From NCBI GenBank assembly GCA_028692555.1, contig JAQUXE010000001.1, forward strand, positions 3,864 through 67,863: a stretch of DNA of 64,000 bases, in the 5' to 3' direction. Both the position numbers and the translations under genes were made by a program. The notes beneath the pieces are model-generated. The model was given only the letters and a program-made list of their open reading frames with translations, was not told the origin of the DNA and searched no databases. Shown here one piece after another: positions 31,727 to 40,934 of this stretch; the stretch's first letter is position 1; every line of letters starts with the position of its first letter. This stretch comes from Minisyncoccota bacterium. Its GTDB lineage: Bacteria; Patescibacteriota; Minisyncoccia; Minisyncoccales; Minisyncoccaceae.

Positions 31727-34647
31727 ATGTCTCTGAAGTCACAAAACTTACAGTGCCAACCAGAGGACGGCTTGAAGTTACTCCTTTTAATCTTCTGAAT
31801 TATTTCTCTAATCTCACTTTCTGTTTTCTCAATCATTCCATCTTTAATTTCAAAAGATGCTCTTGAGCAGTCGTCTAAATAATAGTAAGTTAGCTTAACA
31901 GGATTTAATCCTAGAACCTTTTTAGCAGCTAAAGCATAAATTAACAATTGAAGTTTATCATCTTTAGCTAGTGTCTTTTTGGGTGAACCTGTCTTATAAT
32001 CAATTATTTCTACCCCGCCTTTAACTTCATCAATCCTATCAATCATTCCAATAACAACATCTCCGTTTAGTTTAATTTGAAAGCCCTTTTCTAAGGCGCT
32101 ATCTTCGTTAATAATTAAAATATTGTTATTTTCTTTAAAGTCGTTATAGAAAAGCTTTAAACTTTCCTTGCCCTTATTATAGAACTCTTCTCTTTCTTTT
32201 TCTGATTGATACCAGTCAAATATCCACTCTTCGTCATAAATCTTATAAAGCTCCTTAAGTGTCACTTTTTCTTTTAATGCTTTTGTAGCAAATCTATGTA
32301 AAGTAGAATGAATAGTTTTACCAAAACTAAAGACTGGTTTTCCTCTAGCTTTTACCTTAAGAATACTTTTTAATTTATACTCAAGAGGACACTTCCTAAA
32401 TGACTCTAGTTGAGAATATGAAAAGTGATCAGGCATAAATCCTTTAAAATCTTTTCCTGATCCATTCGTTTCATCAGATTCTAACTTGAAGTTCATTGAT
32501 CTTCTAACACAGAACCCTGGGGACTTAATAAACTTCTGATTCTTGATCATTTCTTCATTGATTAAATTTGATTCATTTAGAAATCTAGAAGGCTTTTTTA
32601 ATTGCTTGCCACCATGATCAGTGCTCCAAGTTAAAAATAGCCCCTTTTTTGCTCTAGTTAAAGCAACATAGAATAATCTTCTTTCTTCTTGAATATGAAA
32701 ATCACCACCGGGCAAAACTTCTTTAACTAGGTCCCTTGGTATCTCTATTGGGTCCCTCTTTTGGTCAGATGGAAAAGCTCTTGCAACTAAATATGGCAAG
32801 AAAACATAATCAAACTCTAGTCCCTTTGAAGAATGAACTGTCATTATTTTTACTGCATCAAACTGAGATTCAATTTTCTTTTTTATTGGACCCTCCTCTC
32901 CAGCATCTAATTCCATTTGAAGGTTATAAACAAATGAGCAAAGTTTTGCATCCACTTGAGAGTTTTCAAAATCCTTCACTTTATCATAAAATTGATCAAT
33001 TAATTCCCACTTTCTAAAACCATCTTCTGTGTTTTCAGGAATGTTTTTTCCATATTCAAGGTCCTGAATGATACTAATAAAAACTTCACTTACATTTTTA
33101 TTTTTTGATAATTCGTAATGATTATTTAAATTATCAACTAGTTTTTTAATTTTTGTCTTTGTTTCTGAGGTGAACTTGCTTAACAGGTGACTGTCTTTTA
33201 ATGATTCAAAAATTGGAATTCCTTTTTTATCACTATATTGAATTATTCTAGAAACCTCTTCTGGAGAAAAATTCATCATCCTCAATACCCTATAGAAATT
33301 AAGAGAATCGTAAAAACTAAGAATTACTTTAAGGTATGATATTAAATCAATAATTAATGGCTCCTTATACAGTCCCTTTGAAGAAAAGAACTGATAGGGC
33401 AACCCCGCTCTCTCTAGTGCTCTAGAAAAAGTGTTAGCATGGTCATTGGTTCTAGTTAGTATCGCAAAATTTGAAAATGTTACATCGTGATCAATTTCTT
33501 TAACCTCCCATATCTTATTAACTATTCCTGTAATTTCTTCGTCGATTCCTTCAAAACTTAATAATTCAACAATGCCATCGTCTTTTTTATTACTCTTAAG
33601 CTTCTTGCTTATACCTCCAATATTCTTAATATCTATTCCCTTCTTTTCTGCATCTTCAATAATGCTCTTAGACTCACATAACTGACACTCTAATCTATTA
33701 GGATTATTCTTTTGTATAAAACAATATGATAAATCAAGAATATTTTGAGGCGACCTGTAATTCTCTACTAAAACAACCTCTTTTGCCTTAGGATAATCTT
33801 TTTTAAATCTTAAAACATTATTAAATGAGCTTCCTGAGAATGAATAAATTGACTGATCATCATCACCAACAATAGTAATATTGTTCTTAGGATGAGCTAA
33901 TTTTTGGATTAATTCATATTGAACCCAGTTAGTATCTTGGAACTCATCAACCATAACATACTTAAATTGACTTCTATATTTCTCTAGCACATCAGATTTT
34001 TTATCAAAGATCTTAAGAGCATAATTAATCAAATCGCCAAAATCTAAAACATTATTTTCTAATAATAATTGCTGATAAACTTCGTATGCCATTGCTACCT
34101 CTCTAATTCTCTCTTTTTCTTCATTGTCATCGCTAAGAACTTCAACATATTTTAAATAGTCCTCAGGATAGATGCCTTCATTTTTACATTGAGAAAAATG
34201 GTTCACAAGAGCTTGAATAAATTTAGTTGGATTGCCAAGTGGTTTGTATTCTTTCAAGAAATCAAAATGAGCAAAGTTTCTTTTAACCAACATCCAGCTA
34301 CCACTACCATCTAATAATCTATAATTCGTTGGAACTCCAATAAGTAGTCCGTATCTTTTTAGTACTCTATCGCAGAAAGAATGAAAGGTTGATATCCAAA
34401 AATCATAATAATCAAAGGGAAGTAGTGCTTCTACCCTATCCTCCATTTCTTTTGCAGCTTTATCTGTAAAAGTAACAGCCAATATCTCTTCAGGTTTGAT
34501 TCCCTTAGATATTAAATAAGCTATTCTCCTTGTTAAAACAGTTGTTTTGCCTGTTCCAGCACCAGCTACAATCAAAAGCGGCCCGTCTTCAAAAACTACC
34601 GCCTCTTTTTGTTCTTTATTTAAATCCAAAATCAAATCATCTTTCAT
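31705..34647 (-). CDS. UvrD/AddA-type helicase with C-terminal RecB-like nuclease domain
   Basis: The 980-residue SF1A helicase has Walker A GAGTGKTT at 29-36, Walker B in VMVDEFQDTNW and the GDDDQSIYSFSG motif. Motifs V/VI follow in VHSSKGLEFDYVF and FYVALTRAKKG. From about 760 there is a PD-(D/E)XK nuclease: FSYSQLESFRKCPLEYK, then IDYKTGSPKK, and a C-terminal HCKFCDFRDIC (C966, C969, C975). With the Cys in FRKC this could bind a 4Fe-4S cluster as in AddB and Cas4-type nucleases. It resembles a one-chain version of the AddA-type repair nuclease. Confidence 0.9.
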   Translation of the reverse strand: MKDDLILDLNKEQKEAVVFEDGPLLIVAGAGTGKTTVLTRRIAYLISKGIKPEEILAVTFTDKAAKEMEDRVEALLPFDYYDFWISTFHSFCDRVLKRYGLLIGVPTNYRLLDGSGSWMLVKRNFAHFDFLKEYKPLGNPTKFIQALVNHFSQCKNEGIYPEDYLKYVEVLSDDNEEKERIREVAMAYEVYQQLLLENNVLDFGDLINYALKIFDKKSDVLEKYRSQFKYVMVDEFQDTNWVQYELIQKLAHPKNNITIVGDDDQSIYSFSGSSFNNVLRFKKDYPKAKEVVLVENYRSPQNILDLSYCFIQKNNPNRLECQLCESKSIIEDAEKKGIDIKNIGGISKKLKSNKKDDGIVELLSFEGIDEEITGIVNKIWEVKEIDHDVTFSNFAILTRTNDHANTFSRALERAGLPYQFFSSKGLYKEPLIIDLISYLKVILSFYDSLNFYRVLRMMNFSPEEVSRIIQYSDKKGIPIFESLKDSHLLSKFTSETKTKIKKLVDNLNNHYELSKNKNVSEVFISIIQDLEYGKNIPENTEDGFRKWELIDQFYDKVKDFENSQVDAKLCSFVYNLQMELDAGEEGPIKKKIESQFDAVKIMTVHSSKGLEFDYVFLPYLVARAFPSDQKRDPIEIPRDLVKEVLPGGDFHIQEERRLFYVALTRAKKGLFLTWSTDHGGKQLKKPSRFLNESNLINEEMIKNQKFIKSPGFCVRRSMNFKLESDETNGSGKDFKGFMPDHFSYSQLESFRKCPLEYKLKSILKVKARGKPVFSFGKTIHSTLHRFATKALKEKVTLKELYKIYDEEWIFDWYQSEKEREEFYNKGKESLKLFYNDFKENNNILIINEDSALEKGFQIKLNGDVVIGMIDRIDEVKGGVEIIDYKTGSPKKTLAKDDKLQLLIYALAAKKVLGLNPVKLTYYYLDDCSRASFEIKDGMIEKTESEIREIIQKIKRSNFKPSSGWHCKFCDFRDICAHKKN

Positions 34648-34655
34648 AATGATTA

Positions 34656-34661
34656 ATTATA
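34656..34661 (-). promoter_or_regulatory. -10 box of the helicase-nuclease gene, leaderless geometry
   Basis: TATAAT on the - strand at 34661-34656 gives a start near 34649, 2 nt before the ATG. The -35 position overlaps the terminator stem of the preceding operon and matches only weakly. Confidence 0.6.
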
Positions 34662-34670
34662 CCCTAAAAA

Positions 34671-34698
34671 AGAGAAAATGACCATTATTATTGGTCAT
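34671..34698 (-). terminator. intrinsic terminator of the ATPase/repeat-protein operon
   Basis: ATGACCA (34698-34692 on - strand) pairs with TGGTCAT (34684-34678), 7 bp with a 7-nt loop, then a T/C-rich tail. The stop codon of the last gene (34688-34690) lies in the loop. Confidence 0.85.
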
Positions 34699-35029
34699 CT
34701 TTTCTTTTTGTTAATTCGTCGTGATACTTATCAACCCCATGAGGAGAAAACTTCTTTTTAATCTTATTAATGATTGATGATATTTTACCTATGCTTGCTC
34801 CCTGGGACTCCTTAATCTTAATCATTACATCTTTTTGTTCTTGACTAATGCCTTCGTCTGCTGAAGTTTTTTCTATGACCTCTGAGATATCAAAATTCTT
34901 TTCGACTATTTCATCTATACTTTTTTCCACTTTGCTTTCTTGTGGTTTTTCAAAAGACGAAGAAGGAGACACCTCTTTTCTCTCAATGTTTTCAAAATTA
35001 CTTTCAGGTATTTTTTCTTTATTCTCCAT
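34688..35029 (-). CDS. acidic low-complexity protein of unknown function
   Basis: The 113-residue protein is hydrophilic, with an acidic Ser/Glu/Lys-rich, probably disordered first half and a helical C-terminal part (DVMIKIKESQ ... IINKIKKKFSPHGVDKYHDEL). No domain recognised. It is last in the operon headed by the HerA/TraG-like ATPase and its start touches the end of the 100-aa gene. Real-gene status rests on operon position and the terminator at its stop. Confidence 0.75.
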   Translation of the reverse strand: MENKEKIPESNFENIERKEVSPSSSFEKPQESKVEKSIDEIVEKNFDISEVIEKTSADEGISQEQKDVMIKIKESQGASIGKISSIINKIKKKFSPHGVDKYHDELTKRKDDQ

Positions 35030-35331
35030 TAATCAATATTTTTTAAGATTTCTGATTTAACAGCATTTATTTCTTCATCTAGAATATCATTAAAATCAGG
35101 CATTTTAATTCTCAAGAACTCTAACTGCCTATCTTCATCTTCGCCAGTCATTATTTCATTAGCTTCGTCAACTTCTACATCACTAATTCTTCCCATTAAC
35201 TTTAATATTATTCTGTCACAGACAAGGCCTGACATTTTTTCTATAATCTCTTGTTTTCTTTCTTCGCTAAGAGCAAGAAGACCCATTTCTTCCATAACGC
35301 TCTCGCATTTGTTTATAATTTCTTTTTCCAT
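35029..35331 (-). CDS. acidic helical protein of unknown function
   Basis: The 100-residue protein is highly charged and predicted helical (EEMGLLALSEERKQEIIEKM ... DILDEEINAVKSEILKNID). It carries two Cys and no recognised motif. It resembles small CPR proteins usually listed as uncharacterised. It lies between the repeat protein and the 113-aa protein on one transcript, so it probably acts with them. Confidence 0.8.
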   Translation of the reverse strand: MEKEIINKCESVMEEMGLLALSEERKQEIIEKMSGLVCDRIILKLMGRISDVEVDEANEIMTGEDEDRQLEFLRIKMPDFNDILDEEINAVKSEILKNID

Positions 35332-35349
35332 TTTTGTATTATTAATTAA

Positions 35350-37104
35350 TTATTTTTTTGCTTTTTCTATTTTACTCAAATCAACATGTATGATTCTTGC
35401 ATCATTTCCTTGTTTCTTTTTTATTGAAATCATTGGTCTCTTGCCTTTCTCCTCCTTAACATCAGTAGCATACCAACCGAATTCTCCTTTATACTTTAAT
35501 TCCCTCTTTTCTCCCTTAGAAACACCTTGCTTAATAAAGTTAAGCATCTTTTCTTCTTCATTAACTTCATTATCAATTGATTCAATTTCATCAACTTTAC
35601 TTTCACTATTTATTTCTAAGAACTTATCTATCTTTATTTTTTGAACTACTCCATCTCTTCCTTCCCCTTTTGAGATTAAAACTACATCACCTACATGACC
35701 CATAAACTTCCACTCGCCATCAATTATTTCACTATCATGACGAGTAAATCCAAACACTGAATCTCCTTCTGCAAAAACAAACCCATCTACTTTTAATATT
35801 CTTTCAACCTTGAATAACTTTTGTATTTCCTTAGGATCACCTCTTACCAATTTTTCTTCTTCTTTTAATTCTGTTGTATTAATACCATCAAATCTTCCAA
35901 ACATTTCGTCTTTTTCGCTCCATTCTTCTTGTTTTTCTTCTTCTTGATTTTTTTGCCCTCTTCCATCATATCTCTCAAACATTTCGTCTTTTTCGCTCCA
36001 TTCTTCTTGTTTTTCTTCTTCTTGATTTTTTTGCCCTCTTCCATCATATCTCTCAAACATTTCGTCTTTTTCGCTCCATTCTTCTTGTTTTTCTTCTTCT
36101 TGATTTTTTTGCCCTCTTCCATCATATCTCTCAAACATTTCGTCTTTTTCGCTCCATTCTTTTCTTTTGTCTTGCTTCTTTTCATCATTCTCCTCTTTTA
36201 CTCCTTCTTGAGACGGATCAACTTCATCATTTTTTTCTAATATTTCTTCTTTATCTCCTGAATCAACTAAAACAGGTGAATCTCCTTGCTCTTCTTTTAA
36301 AGTTTTATCACCAAAATATTTTCTAATATTTCTTGTTAAAAAGTCACTATTTGCTATTTTCAAAACAGCAGCGGTACTCACTATTAATCCAAGATTAGCA
36401 TATTCTATAGGCATAAATGATTTTATACGACCACTAGTAATAAGCTCTAATGCATTCTCTCTTGGCATAGCAGCTAACATAGCAAGCAACCCTAATGTTA
36501 TAACAATCTCAAGACCATTCTTCTCAAACCTTGCTGATATTCTTTCAAAAAGGCCTGGCTTCTCTTTATTAACTTTTTCTATTTCTTTGCTTGTTTGTTC
36601 ATTTAATCCTTCTATTACCTCATCAACTTTTTCTGCTCTTTCTTCAGCTATTTCTTCTGCTTCTTTTTTAAATATTTCTATAAGCTCTTTTCTTTGTTCT
36701 TCGAAAATACCACCTTCGATTTCTTCTAATCTTTTATATATCTCTTGTGCTTCTTTCTGTCGAGACTTTATTTCTTCTGTTTCTTTTGCTTTGCCTCCCA
36801 TCAATCTAGACCAAATGCCTTGCCTCTTTTTTTCTTCTTTACCAGTTTCTTTATATTTGTTAAAAAAGGCCTCAATATCAGAAATTATCAAGTGAAATTC
36901 TTTCAATGATTCATCGTCTTCTTCTACTTTTTTTTCAACATTTTCTTCTTTTTCTTCTAGGGTTTTTTCTTTTTTCTCTCCAATTGCCCCCTCATCATTA
37001 ATTTCAAATGTTTCAGACATATCCAATTCTCTATTACTTGATTCAGAATCTTTAGGTAATACTTCTTCAATCTCAAAAGTTTCAGGTTTGTTTTTATTTT
37101 CCAT
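35350..37104 (-). CDS. coiled-coil membrane protein with 26-residue tandem repeats
   Basis: The 584-residue protein divides into an acidic low-complexity start (1-70), a charged helical/coiled-coil region (70-195), two hydrophobic segments (about 197-213 and 236-251), an acidic linker and a tandem repeat region. The repeats span about 323-400 (three identical 26-residue copies plus partial ends, core EEWSEKDEMFERYDGRGQ). A C-terminal part (410-584) follows with two similar beta-rich segments, e.g. GEWKFMGHVGDVVLI and KYKGEFGWYATDV. No family recognised. It follows the ATPase gene and may form its membrane partner or scaffold. Confidence 0.85.
   Translation of the reverse strand: MENKNKPETFEIEEVLPKDSESSNRELDMSETFEINDEGAIGEKKEKTLEEKEENVEKKVEEDDESLKEFHLIISDIEAFFNKYKETGKEEKKRQGIWSRLMGGKAKETEEIKSRQKEAQEIYKRLEEIEGGIFEEQRKELIEIFKKEAEEIAEERAEKVDEVIEGLNEQTSKEIEKVNKEKPGLFERISARFEKNGLEIVITLGLLAMLAAMPRENALELITSGRIKSFMPIEYANLGLIVSTAAVLKIANSDFLTRNIRKYFGDKTLKEEQGDSPVLVDSGDKEEILEKNDEVDPSQEGVKEENDEKKQDKRKEWSEKDEMFERYDGRGQKNQEEEKQEEWSEKDEMFERYDGRGQKNQEEEKQEEWSEKDEMFERYDGRGQKNQEEEKQEEWSEKDEMFGRFDGINTTELKEEEKLVRGDPKEIQKLFKVERILKVDGFVFAEGDSVFGFTRHDSEIIDGEWKFMGHVGDVVLISKGEGRDGVVQKIKIDKFLEINSESKVDEIESIDNEVNEEEKMLNFIKQGVSKGEKRELKYKGEFGWYATDVKEEKGKRPMISIKKKQGNDARIIHVDLSKIEKAKK
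35905..36138 (-). repeat. three identical 78-bp tandem repeats inside the coiled-coil gene
   Basis: Copies at 35905-35982, 35983-36060 and 36061-36138 are identical at the nucleotide level, and a partial fourth starts at 36139. 78 is 26 codons, so copy number can change without breaking the frame. Identity at silent positions points to recent expansion or gene conversion. Confidence 0.97.
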
Positions 37105-37122
37105 ATTAATATTATTTAACTA

Positions 37123-37128
37123 ATTATA
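37123..37128 (-). promoter_or_regulatory. extended -10 box upstream of the repeat-protein gene
   Basis: TGATATAAT on the - strand (TATAAT at 37128-37123) in the 55-nt gap before the gene starting at 37104. A start near 37116 gives a 12-nt leader. It suggests that the repeat protein and the two small proteins can be made separately from the ATPase. Confidence 0.5.
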
Positions 37129-37159
37129 TCAAACTTAGCTATATTCTAAATTATTTGAT

Positions 37160-39526
37160 TTATATGTCAACCCTTCTGCGCATTATTTCTTCGTCCACCA
37201 CATATCTACTTCTAGCATAAGTCAAAGAATAATATTCCTTAATATCCTTAGCTAGATCATAATTACCCCTCTCTGGTGGATATGTTTTAATGTTAAATGG
37301 CTTAGATGTTTGTCCATCTATCATCATTTTGATATAGAAATTAAAGTTATCTATATTCATCAAATCTTGACTGTTAAAAATTGGTTCAAATTCTTTCTCT
37401 AAAAATTGAGAGTCCTCTGCTCCCACCCTAAATGAAGCAATAGTTCCAACATTTCCGAAAACAGCATCTCTGATTTCTTCTGGTAATTGAGCAATAAATT
37501 GATGAGATATTATTAAAGACAATCTATACTTTCTTGCTTCTGATAAAATAGTAGAGATTGTGCTTGTTGCAAAGTTTTGAAACTCATCCATGTATAGGTA
37601 GAAATCATTTCTTTGATCCTCAGGAATATCAACCCTAGAAAAAGCAGCTAAAGACATTTTACTTGTAATAATTAGCCCAAGAAGAGAACTATTTAATTCA
37701 CCTAATCTACCCTTGCTTAAATTGACCAAGAATACTTTTTTGCCATCGATAATTTCTCTAAAGTTAAAGGTACTTTTTGTCTGACCAATAATTGGCCTCA
37801 TATAGTCATTAGAAATAAAATTATCAAACTTAGAGGTAATATATGGAACCATATTCTTTAGAGCCCCTTCTCCACCTGCTTGCTCTGCTTGTTTCTCCCA
37901 AAACTCTTTAACTAAAAAGTTTTTACATTTTAATAATAATCTTTTTCTAAAGTCAGCATCGGCTAATACTTTTGGCACCTCCATTAATGTATACACCTCA
38001 TTTGGATCGTCCATTAAAAGCATCAAAGCATTTCTTGCATATTGTTCAAACATCGGTCCACCAGTTTGTCTTAAATCATAAAGCTTGTCTAATATGTTTA
38101 TCATCTCATTAACAATAAACGTTTTTTGCTCAGGAAAACGAGTATCATATTCAAGCATATTTAAACCAATTGATCTTTCAAGATTTGTTGGATCAAACAA
38201 AACAACATCTTCAATCCTGTCTTTTGGCATTTTACTTAAAATGTCGTCTATCAAGTCCCCATGAGGATCTAACATGCCCATTCCCTCTCCATTTTTAATA
38301 TCTTGCAAAGCCATTGAGGATAATGCTGATGATTTACCAGTTCCTGTTTGACCAATAATATACATATGCCTTCTTCTATCATCTTTTTTAAGATGTATGT
38401 CTTTCTTTTCTTCTCTATAAATATTGTACCCCAACAAAAGACCTTCTTTAGGGATGTTTGTTGGTGGAACAGAAACTTTTGACTTAACTGTCTTAATATT
38501 AGGCGTCTTGGTTAGTGGTGTTGGAAAATGGAATATACTCGTAAGTTCTTCTATTCCTAATATATTTCTTTGAGAATCATCAAAAAGACGAAAACTATAT
38601 TTATATATCAACTCATCAAATGCACCCTTCTTGGTTCTTATTAATCTAAAATTATTTGTTTTGTTAGAGCTAAATTGAGCAAAAGAGTTTGCCATTTCTA
38701 GAAATATACTTTCACTTCTAATCTTACTATCAGCAGAAACAATTAACCTAATGTTTGTTTCAAAACTATCTTTGTTCAACTTAGCTCCTAATATTTTAAG
38801 CAATTCTTCATCTGGTGGGCTTCCACCTAATTTGTCCTCACTTTTCCCCTTAATAGTTGAAATGAAATTAGTTGCTCCCATTGCTTGAATAAAGTTTTTA
38901 CCTTGAGCGACCTCATTAGAAATCATCCTTCCTCTCTCGTACCAATTATTAGATCCTTTCTTAACAATTAACTGGACAGCTGCTTCTTCGTTAGTTTTTA
39001 ACTTTGTAAATATATTAGTAATTGAAGACAATGGATCTGTATCCATTTGATTATATGTCTTAATTGGTAAGTATAGCGGTTTAGTTGTTTTTAAGTATCC
39101 GCAACAGACATTTTCTGTTGGAGAAAATATATTGTAATCATCAGATTTTTCAACCTGCGCTGTTGGATATATGCTATATATTGATTTTTCAATGAAGTTT
39201 TCAAATCTTCTTGGAGCTGCAACATAGAAAATAATATCTTCTTTTAGTTTTACTATTTCTAAAGCAATCCATGGATCAACTCCAAAGAGACCTTCTTTAG
39301 ACAAAGAATTAAGAGAACTATAGAAATCTTCCATTAATCTAATCCAATCTTTTTCTTGCCTCCCTGAATCACGAAGCTCTTCAGCAGTTGAACCACTCAT
39401 CTTTACTGAAAACAAAGTAAGCTTTAGTGATTGCTCTATAGTTTTCATTTTCCTATTTCTTTTAATAAGAAAAATTACAATTAAAACTATTAACAATGAA
39501 ACTCCTGATAATATGTATTCAATCAT
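37160..39526 (-). CDS. HerA/TraG-VirD4-like membrane-linked ATPase
   Basis: The 788-residue protein has an N-terminal membrane helix (about 4-22) and a roughly 350-residue domain of unknown function. The P-loop ATPase follows: Walker A GQTGTGKSS near 394, MLDPHGDL soon after, Walker B LYMDEFQNFA near 645, and a sensor-type SHQFIAQL. The pattern is that of type IV secretion coupling proteins and HerA helicases. No relaxase or pilus genes lie nearby, so it may be the lone DNA- or protein-pumping ATPase that CPR genomes carry. TAATATG links it to the alkD-like gene. Confidence 0.85.
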   Translation of the reverse strand: MIEYILSGVSLLIVLIVIFLIKRNRKMKTIEQSLKLTLFSVKMSGSTAEELRDSGRQEKDWIRLMEDFYSSLNSLSKEGLFGVDPWIALEIVKLKEDIIFYVAAPRRFENFIEKSIYSIYPTAQVEKSDDYNIFSPTENVCCGYLKTTKPLYLPIKTYNQMDTDPLSSITNIFTKLKTNEEAAVQLIVKKGSNNWYERGRMISNEVAQGKNFIQAMGATNFISTIKGKSEDKLGGSPPDEELLKILGAKLNKDSFETNIRLIVSADSKIRSESIFLEMANSFAQFSSNKTNNFRLIRTKKGAFDELIYKYSFRLFDDSQRNILGIEELTSIFHFPTPLTKTPNIKTVKSKVSVPPTNIPKEGLLLGYNIYREEKKDIHLKKDDRRRHMYIIGQTGTGKSSALSSMALQDIKNGEGMGMLDPHGDLIDDILSKMPKDRIEDVVLFDPTNLERSIGLNMLEYDTRFPEQKTFIVNEMINILDKLYDLRQTGGPMFEQYARNALMLLMDDPNEVYTLMEVPKVLADADFRKRLLLKCKNFLVKEFWEKQAEQAGGEGALKNMVPYITSKFDNFISNDYMRPIIGQTKSTFNFREIIDGKKVFLVNLSKGRLGELNSSLLGLIITSKMSLAAFSRVDIPEDQRNDFYLYMDEFQNFATSTISTILSEARKYRLSLIISHQFIAQLPEEIRDAVFGNVGTIASFRVGAEDSQFLEKEFEPIFNSQDLMNIDNFNFYIKMMIDGQTSKPFNIKTYPPERGNYDLAKDIKEYYSLTYARSRYVVDEEIMRRRVDI

Positions 39527-39527
39527 A

Positions 39528-40232
39528 TTACTTTTTCATATAAAATTCTTTTTCTCTTGGATTAAACTTTTCTATAGAATATCTTAACATAGTTCTTGGC
39601 ATAAAGCGATAATATTTATTCAAGAATTCCTTCTCTACTTCTTTGTCTCTTTTTCCAATCTCTCTTAACATCCAGCCAACTGCTTTATGAATTAAATCAT
39701 GTTTATCATTTAATAAAATCTTTGATATTTTTAGAGCATCTTTAAAGTCATTGTCCTTTATAAAAGCAAAGGTGGCAATAATTGATATTCTTCTTTCCCA
39801 TAAATCATTAGAAATTGCTAAAGAATAAAGAATGTCTCTATTCTTATATTTCAAAAAATCACCCATAATTTTAGGCGCTGTTAAATCAACTAAATCCCAG
39901 TTATTAATATTTCTGAAGTTCTTAATATATTTATTATAAATTAACTCTTTATCTTCTTTGTATTTTTCAATTAATATAAAAAGCGCTATTAGACGATATT
40001 CGTGTATTTTGCTATTCAATAATTTCTGCACTTCTTTTAAAGAAATATCTTTATGCTTTTTTGCGATTATTCTTTGAACTGGAACCACTATTCCTAAAAA
40101 TATATCGCCTTCGCCATATTGACCTTTTCCGGTCTTAAAAAAGCGAGATAATATTTTAGCTCTAATTGGATCTTTTTTGTCTTGTATTTCTTTTTCTATA
40201 TTAACCATTCGATTATTCCTCCTATTATACAA
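39528..40232 (-). CDS. DNA alkylation repair protein (AlkD-like HEAT repeats)
   Basis: The 234-residue all-helical protein matches the AlkD family: RFFKTGKGQYGEGDIFLGI, VQRIIAKKHKDISL, NNWDLVDLTAPKIMG and WERRISIIATFAFIK. AlkD removes bulky cationic alkyl bases without base flipping. The Asp in NNWDLVD aligns with the active-site Asp of the family. The Met at codon 9 (40208) is a possible alternative start. It overlaps uppP by 37 nt with the longer start, or 13 nt with the shorter. Confidence 0.9.
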   Translation of the reverse strand: MYNRRNNRMVNIEKEIQDKKDPIRAKILSRFFKTGKGQYGEGDIFLGIVVPVQRIIAKKHKDISLKEVQKLLNSKIHEYRLIALFILIEKYKEDKELIYNKYIKNFRNINNWDLVDLTAPKIMGDFLKYKNRDILYSLAISNDLWERRISIIATFAFIKDNDFKDALKISKILLNDKHDLIHKAVGWMLREIGKRDKEVEKEFLNKYYRFMPRTMLRYSIEKFNPREKEFYMKK

Positions 40233-40933
40233 AGTATTCCAAATATCATAGTAAGTTTTGAAAAATTAACCTTCTTTGAAAAACCAAGGAGTAACTTAAG
40301 TGAAATTATTCCAAAAATAAAGCTTGATAATAACGTAATCCAAGGAAATGATGAAATCGTTGGATTATTTAAAAATATGTAGCCCGTTGATGCGGCAACC
40401 GCAGGCAAGGAAATAATATATGATCTTTTTAATATCTCTGATGGATCATTTTCTTTTAAGGATAATCCAAATATAGTTGAACCAGAACGAGAAACTCCTG
40501 GTATTACAGAAAGCCCCTGAAGTAGACCAACTATAATAGAGTTAAAATCTTTACTAATATTTAATCTAATGTTCTTTTTCTGGAACCATGAAGTGAGCAA
40601 CAGTCCAAAACCAATTAGAAATAGTAGTCCTGAACCAAGAGCGATATCTCCAATTGTTTTGTAAAGCACAAAACCCAAAGACAATGAAACGATACTTGCA
40701 ATTACAAAGAATCTTAATAATTCTTTATCTTTTAATAGAATTAAATTGATCCAGTCCTTCCTAAAAAAAATCAGAACAGCTAGCATTGTTCCTGAATGTA
40801 GAAATAAAGAAAAATCAATGGCACTCATTTCAATATCAACAAAACTAGAAAAAATAGTCATCACTCCTTGGCTTGATATTGGCAACCACTCAAATATTCC
40901 TTGCAATGCACCTAATAAAAAATATTCCCACAT
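40196..40933 (-). CDS. uppP: undecaprenyl-diphosphatase (BacA/UppP)
   Basis: The 245-residue membrane enzyme recycles C55-PP to the monophosphate carrier. Family motifs are ALQGIFEWLPISSQGV at the N-terminus (Glu plus PxSSxG; His is replaced by Val after G) and the second repeat LSVIPGVSRSGSTI. Six to eight membrane helices. It works on the product of uppS (2.6-3.3 kb). Junction with prmC-like is TAATATG. Confidence 0.94.
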   Translation of the reverse strand: MWEYFLLGALQGIFEWLPISSQGVMTIFSSFVDIEMSAIDFSLFLHSGTMLAVLIFFRKDWINLILLKDKELLRFFVIASIVSLSLGFVLYKTIGDIALGSGLLFLIGFGLLLTSWFQKKNIRLNISKDFNSIIVGLLQGLSVIPGVSRSGSTIFGLSLKENDPSEILKRSYIISLPAVAASTGYIFLNNPTISSFPWITLLSSFIFGIISLKLLLGFSKKVNFSKLTMIFGILCIIGGIIEWLI

Positions 40934-40934
40934 A

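Noticed and set aside
35905-36138. Repeats as a possible CRISPR array.
   Set aside because: The units are directly abutting and identical with no spacers, and they are coding.
35865-36188. A 107-codon second open frame on the - strand through the 78-bp repeats.
   Set aside because: The repeat length is a multiple of three, so any frame without a stop in one copy stays open in all. It lacks its own start region, and the main 584-aa frame runs through the same DNA.
37160-39526. Evidence of an integrated conjugative element.
   Set aside because: No relaxase, integrase next to a tRNA, pilus genes or flanking direct repeats were found; xer is 33 kb away and has housekeeping features.
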